Assembly (NCBI GenBank): GCA_020052415.1
Contig: JAGVPB010000078.1
Span: 62,001-126,000, forward strand
Reading direction: 5' to 3'
DNA: 64,000 nucleotides
From: Bacteroidales bacterium
GTDB taxonomy: Bacteria; Bacteroidota; Bacteroidia; Bacteroidales; JAADJA01
Within the stretch, counting starts at the first letter, position 1. Each line of letters begins with the position of its first letter. The position numbers and the translations under genes are program-made. The notes under the pieces are model-generated. The model made no database searches. It was not told the origin of the DNA and saw nothing but the letters and a program-made list of their open reading frames with translations. Positions 1 to 8,586 of the stretch are shown here, piece after piece.

Positions 1-474
1 CGCAAGGATCTTTACCATCGTTTGAATCTTTTCAGAATTGACATTCCGCCTTTACGTCATCGTAAAGAAGACATTCCGTTACTATTTGACTTTTTCGTCG
101 AAGACTTATCAAAAAAATTAGGTAAGCCCATTCGAAAAATAGAGAAATCTGTAATCACTAAATTAATGAATTACGAATTTCCGGGAAATGTAAGGGAATT
201 GAAAAACACCATCGAAAGGTCTGTGATCTTATGTGACAAAGATGTACTTACCGAAAAATGTTTTAGCATTATTGATATACTTGCATTAAAGAAAAAAAAT
301 GTTGATAATGAAGATGATATTGAATTGCTTAGCCTGGACCAGATTGAAATAAAATCCATCAGGAATGCACTTCGAAAAACCAAAAACAATAAGTCAAAAG
401 CTGCTCAAATGTTAAATATATCAAGGCAAGCCCTTGACCGTAAGATTAAAAAATTTAATAACTTTTCAAATTAA
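1..474 (+). CDS. sigma-54-dependent Fis-family transcriptional regulator, C-terminal part (5' end outside window)
   Basis: The reading frame is open from base 1, so the gene begins upstream of the window; about 157 codons are present. The first residues (RKDLYHRL, then RIDIPPLRHRKEDIPLL) are the standard end of the AAA+ core of NtrC-type activators, followed by the NYEFPGNVRELKNTIERSVIL segment that holds the sensor-II arginine. The last 45 residues form a Fis-type helix-turn-helix (NKSKAAQMLNISRQALDRKI). Such proteins bind enhancer-like sites and remodel sigma-54 RNA polymerase. The receiver or other N-terminal sensor domain, the Walker motifs and the GAFTGA loop lie outside, so the signal sensed is unknown. 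No partner kinase follows immediately. Confidence 0.92.
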   Translation, partial: RKDLYHRLNLFRIDIPPLRHRKEDIPLLFDFFVEDLSKKLGKPIRKIEKSVITKLMNYEFPGNVRELKNTIERSVILCDKDVLTEKCFSIIDILALKKKNVDNEDDIELLSLDQIEIKSIRNALRKTKNNKSKAAQMLNISRQALDRKIKKFNNFSN

Positions 475-475
475 C

Positions 476-571
476 AGACTGTTTAAAAATGAAAACTGAA
501 CTTTGCATCTGGAAAATAAATTTTTCCCATTGACGAGTAAAAACCATACTATTTAAAAATTTAAACAGTCT
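476..571. repeat. 96-bp segment bounded by perfect 12-bp inverted repeats
   Basis: AGACTGTTTAAA (476-487) and TTTAAACAGTCT (560-571) are exact reverse complements. They start immediately after the stop codon at 472-474. The arrangement resembles the ends of a tiny non-autonomous element, or a long stem in the 3' UTR. I see no clear target-site duplication in the flanks, so a mobile origin is only a possibility. Confidence 0.5.
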
Positions 572-640
572 CTAAATTTTCTTTGTTCACCAGGTGAGGT
601 TATCAATATCCTGTTTGCAAAGAACGCCCATAATCGGGCA

Positions 641-665
641 AAAGCCCGGAAGCGGGCATTTTTTC
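641..665 (+). terminator. intrinsic terminator
   Basis: GCCCG (644-648) pairs with CGGGC (653-657) around a 4-nt loop, followed by a run of six T after one A. It lies downstream of the sigma-54 activator on the same strand. An alternative stem (GCCC 626-629 with GGGC 636-639, or CGGGC 635-639 with GCCCG 644-648) overlaps it. Confidence 0.65.
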
Positions 666-854
666 ATATTTCCTTTCTTTTCGGCTAATATTACTTATAC
701 CTTGTCTATTCCGGCATAGCAGTACTGTTTTTATATGGTCAGTTATCCAGATTCCGGTGTTTTTATATCGTTGTTTATCAACATATTAAGTGCGGCATGA
801 GATTGGAATGAATCCAAAATCTGAAAGCCGGGTTAAGGCTAATCAATCAAAGCA

Positions 855-1205
855 ATGAAAATACTGATACAATTACGGGATGCAGCCGCCGATAGTGAAA
901 TTAAAGAATTTACTGAAGGTGATGGTAAAAAAGTTTATATCTCCCACTCAACCGAGGAATCAATAACACAGTTAAGCAACCATCGTTTTGAGAAAGCGGT
1001 AGTAAGTCTGAGAGGCATTAATGATGCGGCCATACTCAAATACATGAACGATTATTACCCGGAAATTAAGGTGGTGGTTATCGCCAATAAAACCTTTGAT
1101 GACATTATTTCCATTTTTAAAAAGGTCAACTATTCAATCATTCACGAACCACTCCAGCTTTCAGAATTAAAATCTCAGTTAACCAACACCCTCAGCCAGA
1201 TGTAG
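855..1205 (+). CDS. degenerate receiver-domain-like protein
   Basis: The protein has 116 residues and no signal peptide. The pattern from about residue 45 follows the second half of a response-regulator receiver: FEKAVVSLRGIND (strand 3), the YMNDYYPEIKVVVIAN helix/strand 4 and YSIIHEPLQLSELKSQL, where HEP stands at the usual K-P position. The phospho-acceptor aspartate is not where expected (VVSLRG instead of a V-hydrophobic-hydrophobic-D run) and the switch lysine is histidine, so phosphorylation is unlikely. I infer a pseudo-receiver or protein-interaction module, possibly linked to the sigma-54 activator upstream, from which a terminator separates it. Similarity is by pattern only. Confidence 0.6.
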   Translation: MKILIQLRDAAADSEIKEFTEGDGKKVYISHSTEESITQLSNHRFEKAVVSLRGINDAAILKYMNDYYPEIKVVVIANKTFDDIISIFKKVNYSIIHEPLQLSELKSQLTNTLSQM

Positions 1206-1541
1206 ATGATAAAAACCCAAGCCAAAATAATAAATATTATAAATTATATTTTGTCATTTCTTCCTGAAAAGGAGAGACTTAACTTTTATGTGACTACCTG
1301 CATGTTCCCGGGATCCCGCACAATGTGCATAAAGCCATTACCACAAGGCATCTGCACTACACAATCTCATCTAATAAAAATCGACCAGAATGGAACTATC
1401 TTAACAGAAAAACCTGGAGAGCCATTCAAAAGGGATCCTGGGAGCGATGCAGGCTTTGATTTGTCAAAACAATATCTGCATTGTTTGAAAACCAGGGATA
1501 CAAATAAGTTCAAATATACTACTAAATTCAACCATTATTAA
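1206..1541 (+). CDS. hypothetical protein, doubtful ORF
   Basis: The ATG directly abuts the stop codon of the receiver-like gene, which would allow translational coupling. The 111-residue product has four cysteines and no recognised domain. Composition is not clearly protein-like (MFPGSRTMCIKPLPQGIC, then a polar tail). It could be a genuine small lineage-specific protein or a chance frame; nothing decides between them. Confidence 0.25.
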   Translation: MIKTQAKIINIINYILSFLPEKERLNFYVTTCMFPGSRTMCIKPLPQGICTTQSHLIKIDQNGTILTEKPGEPFKRDPGSDAGFDLSKQYLHCLKTRDTNKFKYTTKFNHY

Positions 1542-1860
1542 TTAAAATTAGCATCATGAAAAAACAATTACCTTTCTTATCAGAACGATGGAATGCAGAA
1601 CGCCTATCTTGTGCGCAGGACATCAATGACCGGAAAGGTCAAACGACTGACATTAGTGAAAAAGTCTAAGCCGTCATCAACCTTTCCTTTATTGGTGATG
1701 GCGGCCTGATTACCAATGAATATTAAACCAGGATATCCTTCGAAAACCTGGAAATTATTCAAAAATCAATCATTAATAAACTTTTAATCTTCATCCAATC
1801 CAATGTTAAAAAAAGGGTTGGTTACTCAATAAACATTTTATTAACTTAAATTAAAACAAA
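1542..1860. other. intergenic region upstream of the giant beta-helix gene
   Basis: This 319-bp stretch holds a weak 37-codon frame at 1556-1669, an imperfect stem (GCCGTCATCAACC at about 1670-1682 against GGTGATGGCGGC at 1694-1705) without a T run, and an AT-rich leader before the ATG at 1861. No firm promoter box was found. Confidence 0.5.
1556..1669 (+). CDS. possible 37-residue small ORF
   Basis: ATG-AAA-AAA start after an AT-rich leader of the sort that precedes real Bacteroidota genes, with stop TAA at 1667-1669. The product begins MKKQLPFLSERW and is hydrophilic, without a signal peptide or known motif. Listed only because the start context is good. Confidence 0.2.
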   Translation: MKKQLPFLSERWNAERLSCAQDINDRKGQTTDISEKV

Positions 1861-4800
1861 ATGAAAAAACGATTACATTTATTGCTGGCGCTGATTATAG
1901 CGGCAGCAAGTACGTGGGCAACAACACTCTATGTGCCAGGCGGGTACGCCACAATTCAGGCAGCAATCAATGCTGCGACAGATGGAGACACTATCCAAAT
2001 TGATGCTGGAACCTACATAGAAGCATTATCTGTGGGAAAGTCCCTGACTTTTATTGGTTCCGGACCGGCTTCATCTCCAACAACTATCATTACTTCAACA
2101 GCTGGTAACATTATTAACCTTACTGTAACAGGAAAGAGTTTTACTTTCCAGAACCTGATTGTTCATGGTAATGTTATAAATAATGGTATCAAGGCAGGTG
2201 GTTCAATTAATATTAATTCACTTACATTGAAGGATTTAATTGGAAGAAACTGTCAAGTAGCACTATATCTTGCAGAATATTGGCCTGGTGATGATCCTTT
2301 AACTACAACTGTCACCAACTTAAACATGGATAATGTAACTTTGACAAATAACAAATTTATAGGTGCTTACATTGGTAAAACAGTTCTTTCAGGAACAGTG
2401 ACAGATTGTACGGTTACCGATAACGGCTATTCTGACGATTCTCCAGATTCCTGGCAAAAAACCGGTTTACAATTTGTCAACTTTGACGAAGCATCTGTAC
2501 CACACGTGGTAGTTACAAACTCCACTTTCTCAAATAACGGAGCAGGTGCTTCTAACATTGAACGGACTGGGCTCATAATCTATACGGCATATAATGCATT
2601 TAGTGCCAGTGAAATTATGACCGTATCTGGCTGTAGCTTCACTAATCATCCCCTATATGCGGTGAGAATAAAAAATGGATATAATGCTGGAAATACTGCT
2701 ACTGTAGATGGAACCTTTACAGGAAATTACCTTGATATCTGGTTTAACAATATTATTGGAACCACCTCATCAACAACACTGGTGAGAAACACCTTTACTG
2801 GAATCAAAACAGTTGGTCCGGGTCCAACCTATGATTACAGCACAATTAAGGCTGCCGTTGACGCAGCCTCACCCAATGATATTATTCAGATTGCAGCCGG
2901 AACATACACGGAGCCTAGCCTGATAAATGTAAATAAGGATAATCTTTCTATTCAGGGAGCAGGAAGTGGATTAACATTTGTCCAGGTTTCAGGAATAGGT
3001 GACAGATTCGATATTAGTGCAAATGGAGTAACTATCAAAAACCTGTCTATTGAAAAGACAGATAAAACGGGTGAACAAAATATTATTCGTATCCGCGCAA
3101 ATGATTTTACTCTTCAGAATACTGAAATTTGGGGTCAATTTGTTATTGGAGATGGTGACGTTAGCCGTGCCATGGTCGTTAACGCAGGTGCATACACCGG
3201 CATGTTAATTGAGGGGAATACATTTCATAACTTACGTCAACCTATGTATTTATCGGGAACTAACACTGGAATTGTTTCCGATAATTACACTTATAACACC
3301 AAAGGATGGGTATTGGAAGGCGGTAATCTTACCTTTACGGGCAATACCTGGGGTGTTAATGTATATGATATGGCTATTCTTTCAGCTTGTCCATCTGCGT
3401 ATTATTCAGATATTGTATTAATGTGCAATGCAAATAATAATGCAGTAATCGAAGATCAACGAGTAAGTCCGGCCGTTCTATCAGTAGTGCATGTTGACGC
3501 AGCTACTTCATTTACAACAGATTTAGGTGGACGCTACCATCCGTACTCAACGATTGCACCCGCTATTGTTAGAGTAGTGGCAGGAGGTACCGTTAATGTG
3601 GCGGCGGGAATTTATGCCGGCAATATCACTATTAATAAATCACTTACCATTTTAGGTGATCCCGGCGATGCCCTTCCCGGCCCTGGAGCAAGCGCTCCTG
3701 TAATTGATGGCGGGTCTGCTCCTGGCGATGCTTTCCTTATTGCTAATGGAGTATCCAACGTTACTATAAATGGATTTGAAATGCGGAATTTCACCTCACC
3801 TGATTTTAACGGCATCGGCAATGGAATCTCAGCCTGGGAAGCCAACACCTCCAACATAACCATCCAGAACAATTATTTTCATCACTTGGGATATAATGGT
3901 GTGCTTGTCGGAAATGATGGAGCTGCCGGCGATCACAATAATTGGTTGATAAAGAATAATATCATTGATAATTTTGGATACATCGGATTTGAACTAACCA
4001 ACACCTCAAATTCGAGCATTGAGGACAATGAAATTCATTTGATGACTCCGTATATTGGTGCCATCTTCAGCAGTGCCAGACGCTCTGAAACTGGATTAAC
4101 GATCAAGAATAACCAGATTGATGGCACTCCCTCTACCGCATATCCAGTTATTTACATCTATGCCTATGACAATGATATGCTCAATCCGAATCTGAATAAC
4201 GTTCTGATCGAGAACAACGCTATTGAAACTATAGGAACACCAGCACAAATCTATATCCGTAACATCAATACTGGAACTGTGACTGGTGTGACAGTGGCAA
4301 ACAATAATCTTTTTTCGCTAAGAACGAACACTCCAGCAATAATTAATGCAGTAAATAACTACTGGGGTAGCGCTAATGGACCAGTGCACGTAAAGAATGT
4401 TTTTAATATTGGTTCACAAGGTGGTAATATTACTGTTGATGCTGGTGGTTCTATCCCCGTGTTCTGTCCATGGTGGAAAGACATCAGCGGAACTCCCGGT
4501 TCATATACCGGAACAAGTTTTGCTCCCATAACCAACAATGAAACTGAAAATTACTCAAATTATACAGATGCAATATCAGGAACTACTGAAGGAGGAACAG
4601 TTAATGCGGCTGCAGGAACTTATACCGAACAGGTATTAATCAACGAGAATAACCTGACTCTCACAGGTGCAGGAGTAACTTCAACTTATATTAAGTCACC
4701 GGCTGTATTGGCCACATCTTTTGGTACCAAAAAAGCAGTTGTTTGTATCAATGGAGTTGCAAATTGTGCTATCAATAACCTGACCATTGACGGCGACGGG

Positions 4801-7800
4801 AAAGGAGATGCCAATTATCAATTTGTCGGTCTTGCTTTCTGGAATGCCGGCGGAACAGTGACCAATGTAGATGTAACACGTGTGCGCGACAACATATTCT
4901 CCGGCGCTCAGCATGGTGTGGGAGTGTATGCCTACAATGACATTACAGGCACTTATTCGATTGAAATAGACGGCATGAATGTTACCGATTTCCAGAAAAA
5001 TGCATTTGCTTTAAGTGGCGATGGACTTATTGTTGACTTGGATAATATTCAAGTTACAGGTGCAGGTCCAACTTCCGTTACGGCTCAAAATGGCATTCAG
5101 ATTGGTTATGGCGCTAGTGGTACGGTTGATAATTCCACGGCCAGTGGTATTGCATACACCGGGGCTTCCTGGACAGCAAGTGGAGTATTACTTTATGAAG
5201 CAGGGGACATAACATTCAACAATGTTGATGTTGACGGTAGTCAGACAAGTTATTATATCATTGATGGTAATGCTGATTTAACCGGCTGTGACATCACAAA
5301 TGTTGCAGGTGATGGGTTGTATGCTCTCAGCACTTCTTCTAAAAGCAACCCAAAGGTAAGCCCATCTCCTGTTGCTGAAACATATACAAAGAGTTCAAAG
5401 GCAACAGTAACTGTTAGCCTTGATGATTGTATTGTTACAGGTCAGGATGTAGCCGACAGTTGGGGAGTTGCTCCCTGGATTGATGGTGGTACAACAAATA
5501 TGACAATTTCCGGCTGTACAATTACCCATTGGGATTATGGAATCTTTGCTTATGAAGGTAGCGGAGGAGGAACGTTAAATGTAACTGCATCTGGCAATGA
5601 TCTTTCAAATAACAACTTTGGTTTTGGTACCAATATAACATCAAAATCAATGCTTGATGCAACGAATAACTGGTGGGGACATGCTACTGGACCTTATAAT
5701 CTAATCTCAAATCCATTGGGACAGGGATCCGAGGTTGGTGATAATATTTTATTCGACCCCTGGTTCAGTAGTCCAACCGGAGATGCCATAGATATCGGAC
5801 TTTATGCCACATCCTGTTCTGATTTTGAGGTTCGTCTGAGAGCCTTGACCAATATTACCAATACCACGCTGACAAATGTACAGTTTACGATCAGGTGGCC
5901 TGAAACGACTCCCAATTTAAGTCTGACAGATATCTTTACAACATATTCGATTGCTCAGCAAGGAGCTACAGTTCAGAGCGGAGGATATAACTACGCATTG
6001 TTCATTGGTGTTGATGTTGCCATCAATAATTGGGTCGCAGGTACGGAATATATAGTATTAAGTTTTAGTCATAATCAGATAGCCTCTGGCACAGGTGATT
6101 TTGTCATCGGAAATGATGCCTGGACGACTGCAAACAACGGTATGTATTATGCCGAACTGCTGGGCAACGATAAAACAGGATTTAACTATGAAAATGCCAT
6201 TGGAGTTGATCTTGGAAAATGCCCGTTGTACATTGTCGGCACTTTCACTGCCAACGACAAGGTTTATGATGGAAATACTGATGCTACATTCCTGGCAAAT
6301 AGTCTTATTCTCGATGATGTGAAAGCTGGCGATTTAGTGACACTAACAGGACTCGAAATTGATTTCGATACTAAAGATGTTGGGACAGACAAATTAGTAA
6401 GTATTACCGATGCTTCGCTCAGTGGAGCCGATGCCAGCAAATACGAGCTATTCCTTGTTCCCACACCCACAACAACTGCTGATATAACTCCAAAGACACT
6501 CACAGCGGATGTTATTGGAAATCCGACCAAGCCTTACGACGGGAATACAACTGCAACCCTTGCATCCTCCAACTATTCTATAACAGGTTTGGTGCTTAGT
6601 GAATCCATAACCATTACGGAAACCGTTGGCAATTATGCAAGTGCAAATGTAGGAACCCATCTCATCACAGTCAGTCTGGATGTTCCGGGTGATTTTACAG
6701 CAGGTTCGGGTACTTTACTGACCAACTATACATTGCCGGCAATTGCAACCGGAAATGGAACCATAACAGCCATTTCACTGACAATCACCGCGGATAACAA
6801 AAACAAAGTATATGACGGTGCTGTATTTCCATATGGAAGTTATACTGTATCCTATTCAGGATTTATTCCTGGTGAAGGACCGGGTAATTTGGGAGGAGTA
6901 CTTGTTTATACTGGTTCAGCGATTACAGCCACAGCAGTAGGTTTTTACGTGATCACGCCCGGAGGTTCAACCAGCAGCAACTACACTATTTCTTTCTTTG
7001 ACGGACAGTTGGATATAACTCCGGTAACTCTTGGACTCAAAGTTATGCTTCAGGGACCTTATAATACTGAAACAAGTTTGATGAAAACCGATCTTTATAC
7101 TGCAGGTCAAATTCCAGCAGATCAACCATTCAATATAGCTCCATGGAGTTATTCTGGAAGTGAATCAGCCTCACCCCCGGCAACAGCGGTTGACTGGGTA
7201 CTTGTTGAATTACGTTCAGGAACCGGGGGAGGAACGATGATTGGCCGATGTGCAGCGCTTTTAAATAACAACGGAACAGTGAGTATTACCATTGACGATG
7301 TAACTTTCCCGGAAGTTCATTCGGGTGAAAGTTATTATATCGTCATCTGGCACCGCAACCACATGCCGGTGATGTCTGCAACTGCGCAGACTGTGCCTGT
7401 TACTTCTTATGACTTCACTGTTCTTGCAAACCTTTACGGAACAAATCCGGCAATTAATTTGGATGGCAGTGTATATGGAATGATAGCCGGCGATGTCACC
7501 AAAAACGGAATGCTTAAATACAGCGGACCCAATAACGACCGGGGGCCCATCATCGCTCGTATAGTAGCAGAAACAGGTGTTAATGATATCAACGGATTTA
7601 CTGTTGCCGGATACTGGCAGGAAGACGTTAACATGAATTCTAATGTCATGTATCTTGGAGCAGGAAATGACAGGGGAATCATTGCAACCAACCTTTCCAC
7701 TCTCACGGGAACTCCTTATCTGAATAATACATACAGTTCCGTAGTGCCGGGCGCTTATACCGGAGGAAAAGATGGTTCGAATGACGGACCGGTGGACATT

Positions 7801-8487
7801 CAATTTACTGAAACGGCAGAAAATCTGTCAATTGAGATCATTACCAACGAAAAGATTACGAACGGTGTGGTCGATAACATACAATTAACTCTTGCATGGG
7901 ATACTGGTGAAACTGAGATTGAGGATTTGCATGGTACATTGACTTCTGGCTTCATTTTATTACCACAGGGTGATATTATTGAAATGGGAGGAATAAACTA
8001 TCTGACCTTTGCATCCATAACACCGGCATACCTGCCGCAGGTTTGGAATGCAGGTGAATCAGTCACTGTAATGGTGTTTGAAAAGACAAACGGACAATTG
8101 GTTGGCAACCATCTTTGGATAGCTGACAATGACTTTACAAGCTCTATTAACGGGGAATTTTATATTTCAAACTGGGGAACCGATGTTACTGGTATGATAT
8201 TGAATACAACTGTTGGGATCGTGGATCCAACTGCTGGATTTGTGAAACTCTATCCGAACCCGGTAACTGCCGGAAATCTATGGCTGCAGATAAATTCAGC
8301 CAACAATGAAAACCTTGAAATTGAAGTATGGGATATGACAGGCAAACTTAAGAAAAAGGTTGAATGTCAAACTGTCGCAGGAACAATGACCATTTCAATT
8401 GATGTTGCGGATTTCAGTTCAGGGGTTTATCTGATTAATGTAATGGGTGATTATGTCCCTTACAAGAACCGGTTTATAGTTAAATAG
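1861..8487 (+). CDS. giant exported parallel beta-helix protein with IDIG, YDG/MBG, LQGPY, dockerin-like and T9SS sorting domains
   Basis: 2208 residues. A signal peptide (MKKRLHLLLALIIAAASTWA) is followed by four NosD/pectate-lyase-like parallel beta-helix blocks starting near residues 28, 324, 560 and 897. Each opens with a YATIQAAI...IQIDAGTY-type phrase and continues with N/V/I-rich helix rungs. Then come an IDIG beta-sandwich module (about 1310-1453), three YDG/MBG-type repeats with KVYDGNT, KPYDGNT and KVYDG (about 1460-1722), an LQGPY...WHRNHMPVMS module (1722-1870), two extended dockerin-like loops (about 1877-1901 and 1921-1945), a second, diverged IDIG copy (about 1980-2120), and a T9SS type A sorting domain opening VKLYPNPV near 2126 and ending YKNRFIVK. 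It should be exported through the Sec and type IX systems and fixed to the cell surface or released. Pectin-lyase-like folds suggest carbohydrate binding or a stalk, but no catalytic residues were identified. Confidence 0.93.
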   Translation: MKKRLHLLLALIIAAASTWATTLYVPGGYATIQAAINAATDGDTIQIDAGTYIEALSVGKSLTFIGSGPASSPTTIITSTAGNIINLTVTGKSFTFQNLIVHGNVINNGIKAGGSININSLTLKDLIGRNCQVALYLAEYWPGDDPLTTTVTNLNMDNVTLTNNKFIGAYIGKTVLSGTVTDCTVTDNGYSDDSPDSWQKTGLQFVNFDEASVPHVVVTNSTFSNNGAGASNIERTGLIIYTAYNAFSASEIMTVSGCSFTNHPLYAVRIKNGYNAGNTATVDGTFTGNYLDIWFNNIIGTTSSTTLVRNTFTGIKTVGPGPTYDYSTIKAAVDAASPNDIIQIAAGTYTEPSLINVNKDNLSIQGAGSGLTFVQVSGIGDRFDISANGVTIKNLSIEKTDKTGEQNIIRIRANDFTLQNTEIWGQFVIGDGDVSRAMVVNAGAYTGMLIEGNTFHNLRQPMYLSGTNTGIVSDNYTYNTKGWVLEGGNLTFTGNTWGVNVYDMAILSACPSAYYSDIVLMCNANNNAVIEDQRVSPAVLSVVHVDAATSFTTDLGGRYHPYSTIAPAIVRVVAGGTVNVAAGIYAGNITINKSLTILGDPGDALPGPGASAPVIDGGSAPGDAFLIANGVSNVTINGFEMRNFTSPDFNGIGNGISAWEANTSNITIQNNYFHHLGYNGVLVGNDGAAGDHNNWLIKNNIIDNFGYIGFELTNTSNSSIEDNEIHLMTPYIGAIFSSARRSETGLTIKNNQIDGTPSTAYPVIYIYAYDNDMLNPNLNNVLIENNAIETIGTPAQIYIRNINTGTVTGVTVANNNLFSLRTNTPAIINAVNNYWGSANGPVHVKNVFNIGSQGGNITVDAGGSIPVFCPWWKDISGTPGSYTGTSFAPITNNETENYSNYTDAISGTTEGGTVNAAAGTYTEQVLINENNLTLTGAGVTSTYIKSPAVLATSFGTKKAVVCINGVANCAINNLTIDGDGKGDANYQFVGLAFWNAGGTVTNVDVTRVRDNIFSGAQHGVGVYAYNDITGTYSIEIDGMNVTDFQKNAFALSGDGLIVDLDNIQVTGAGPTSVTAQNGIQIGYGASGTVDNSTASGIAYTGASWTASGVLLYEAGDITFNNVDVDGSQTSYYIIDGNADLTGCDITNVAGDGLYALSTSSKSNPKVSPSPVAETYTKSSKATVTVSLDDCIVTGQDVADSWGVAPWIDGGTTNMTISGCTITHWDYGIFAYEGSGGGTLNVTASGNDLSNNNFGFGTNITSKSMLDATNNWWGHATGPYNLISNPLGQGSEVGDNILFDPWFSSPTGDAIDIGLYATSCSDFEVRLRALTNITNTTLTNVQFTIRWPETTPNLSLTDIFTTYSIAQQGATVQSGGYNYALFIGVDVAINNWVAGTEYIVLSFSHNQIASGTGDFVIGNDAWTTANNGMYYAELLGNDKTGFNYENAIGVDLGKCPLYIVGTFTANDKVYDGNTDATFLANSLILDDVKAGDLVTLTGLEIDFDTKDVGTDKLVSITDASLSGADASKYELFLVPTPTTTADITPKTLTADVIGNPTKPYDGNTTATLASSNYSITGLVLSESITITETVGNYASANVGTHLITVSLDVPGDFTAGSGTLLTNYTLPAIATGNGTITAISLTITADNKNKVYDGAVFPYGSYTVSYSGFIPGEGPGNLGGVLVYTGSAITATAVGFYVITPGGSTSSNYTISFFDGQLDITPVTLGLKVMLQGPYNTETSLMKTDLYTAGQIPADQPFNIAPWSYSGSESASPPATAVDWVLVELRSGTGGGTMIGRCAALLNNNGTVSITIDDVTFPEVHSGESYYIVIWHRNHMPVMSATAQTVPVTSYDFTVLANLYGTNPAINLDGSVYGMIAGDVTKNGMLKYSGPNNDRGPIIARIVAETGVNDINGFTVAGYWQEDVNMNSNVMYLGAGNDRGIIATNLSTLTGTPYLNNTYSSVVPGAYTGGKDGSNDGPVDIQFTETAENLSIEIITNEKITNGVVDNIQLTLAWDTGETEIEDLHGTLTSGFILLPQGDIIEMGGINYLTFASITPAYLPQVWNAGESVTVMVFEKTNGQLVGNHLWIADNDFTSSINGEFYISNWGTDVTGMILNTTVGIVDPTAGFVKLYPNPVTAGNLWLQINSANNENLEIEVWDMTGKLKKKVECQTVAGTMTISIDVADFSSGVYLINVMGDYVPYKNRFIVK

Positions 8488-8500
8488 TTTGTTCCCTTTT

Positions 8501-8545
8501 GATGCACTCCTCCGGCAATGCCGGAGGAGAAGCATCAAAATTTTT
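8501..8545 (+). terminator. strong terminator hairpin after the beta-helix gene
   Basis: A perfect 10-bp GC-rich stem (8507-8516 with 8520-8529, loop AAT) is extended by GATGC/GCATC (8501-8505 with 8532-8536) and followed by five T at 8541-8545. The longest open frame of the next gene would start at the ATG inside this loop (8518), which argues for the later start at 8587. Confidence 0.8.
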
Positions 8546-8586
8546 CAATGATCAATAATGAAATTATTAGGACAAAAAATGGGAAT

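Larger units (their letters stand above)
475..854. other. intergenic region of 380 bp with a TIR-like inverted repeat and hairpins
   Basis: No coding frame is convincing here. Perfect 12-bp inverted repeats, AGACTGTTTAAA at 476-487 and its complement at 560-571, bracket a 96-bp segment. A GC-rich hairpin run with a T tract follows at 626-664. The remaining DNA up to the next start at 855 is AT-rich without a recognised motif. Confidence 0.6.

Noticed and set aside
7261-7803. 180-codon minus-strand frame
   Set aside because: It is antisense to the LQGPY-dockerin part of the giant protein and has no domain or start features.
8518-8586. Longer start of the triple-IDIG gene at 8518
   Set aside because: The ATG lies in the loop of a strong terminator hairpin, and the signal peptide is placed correctly only from 8587.
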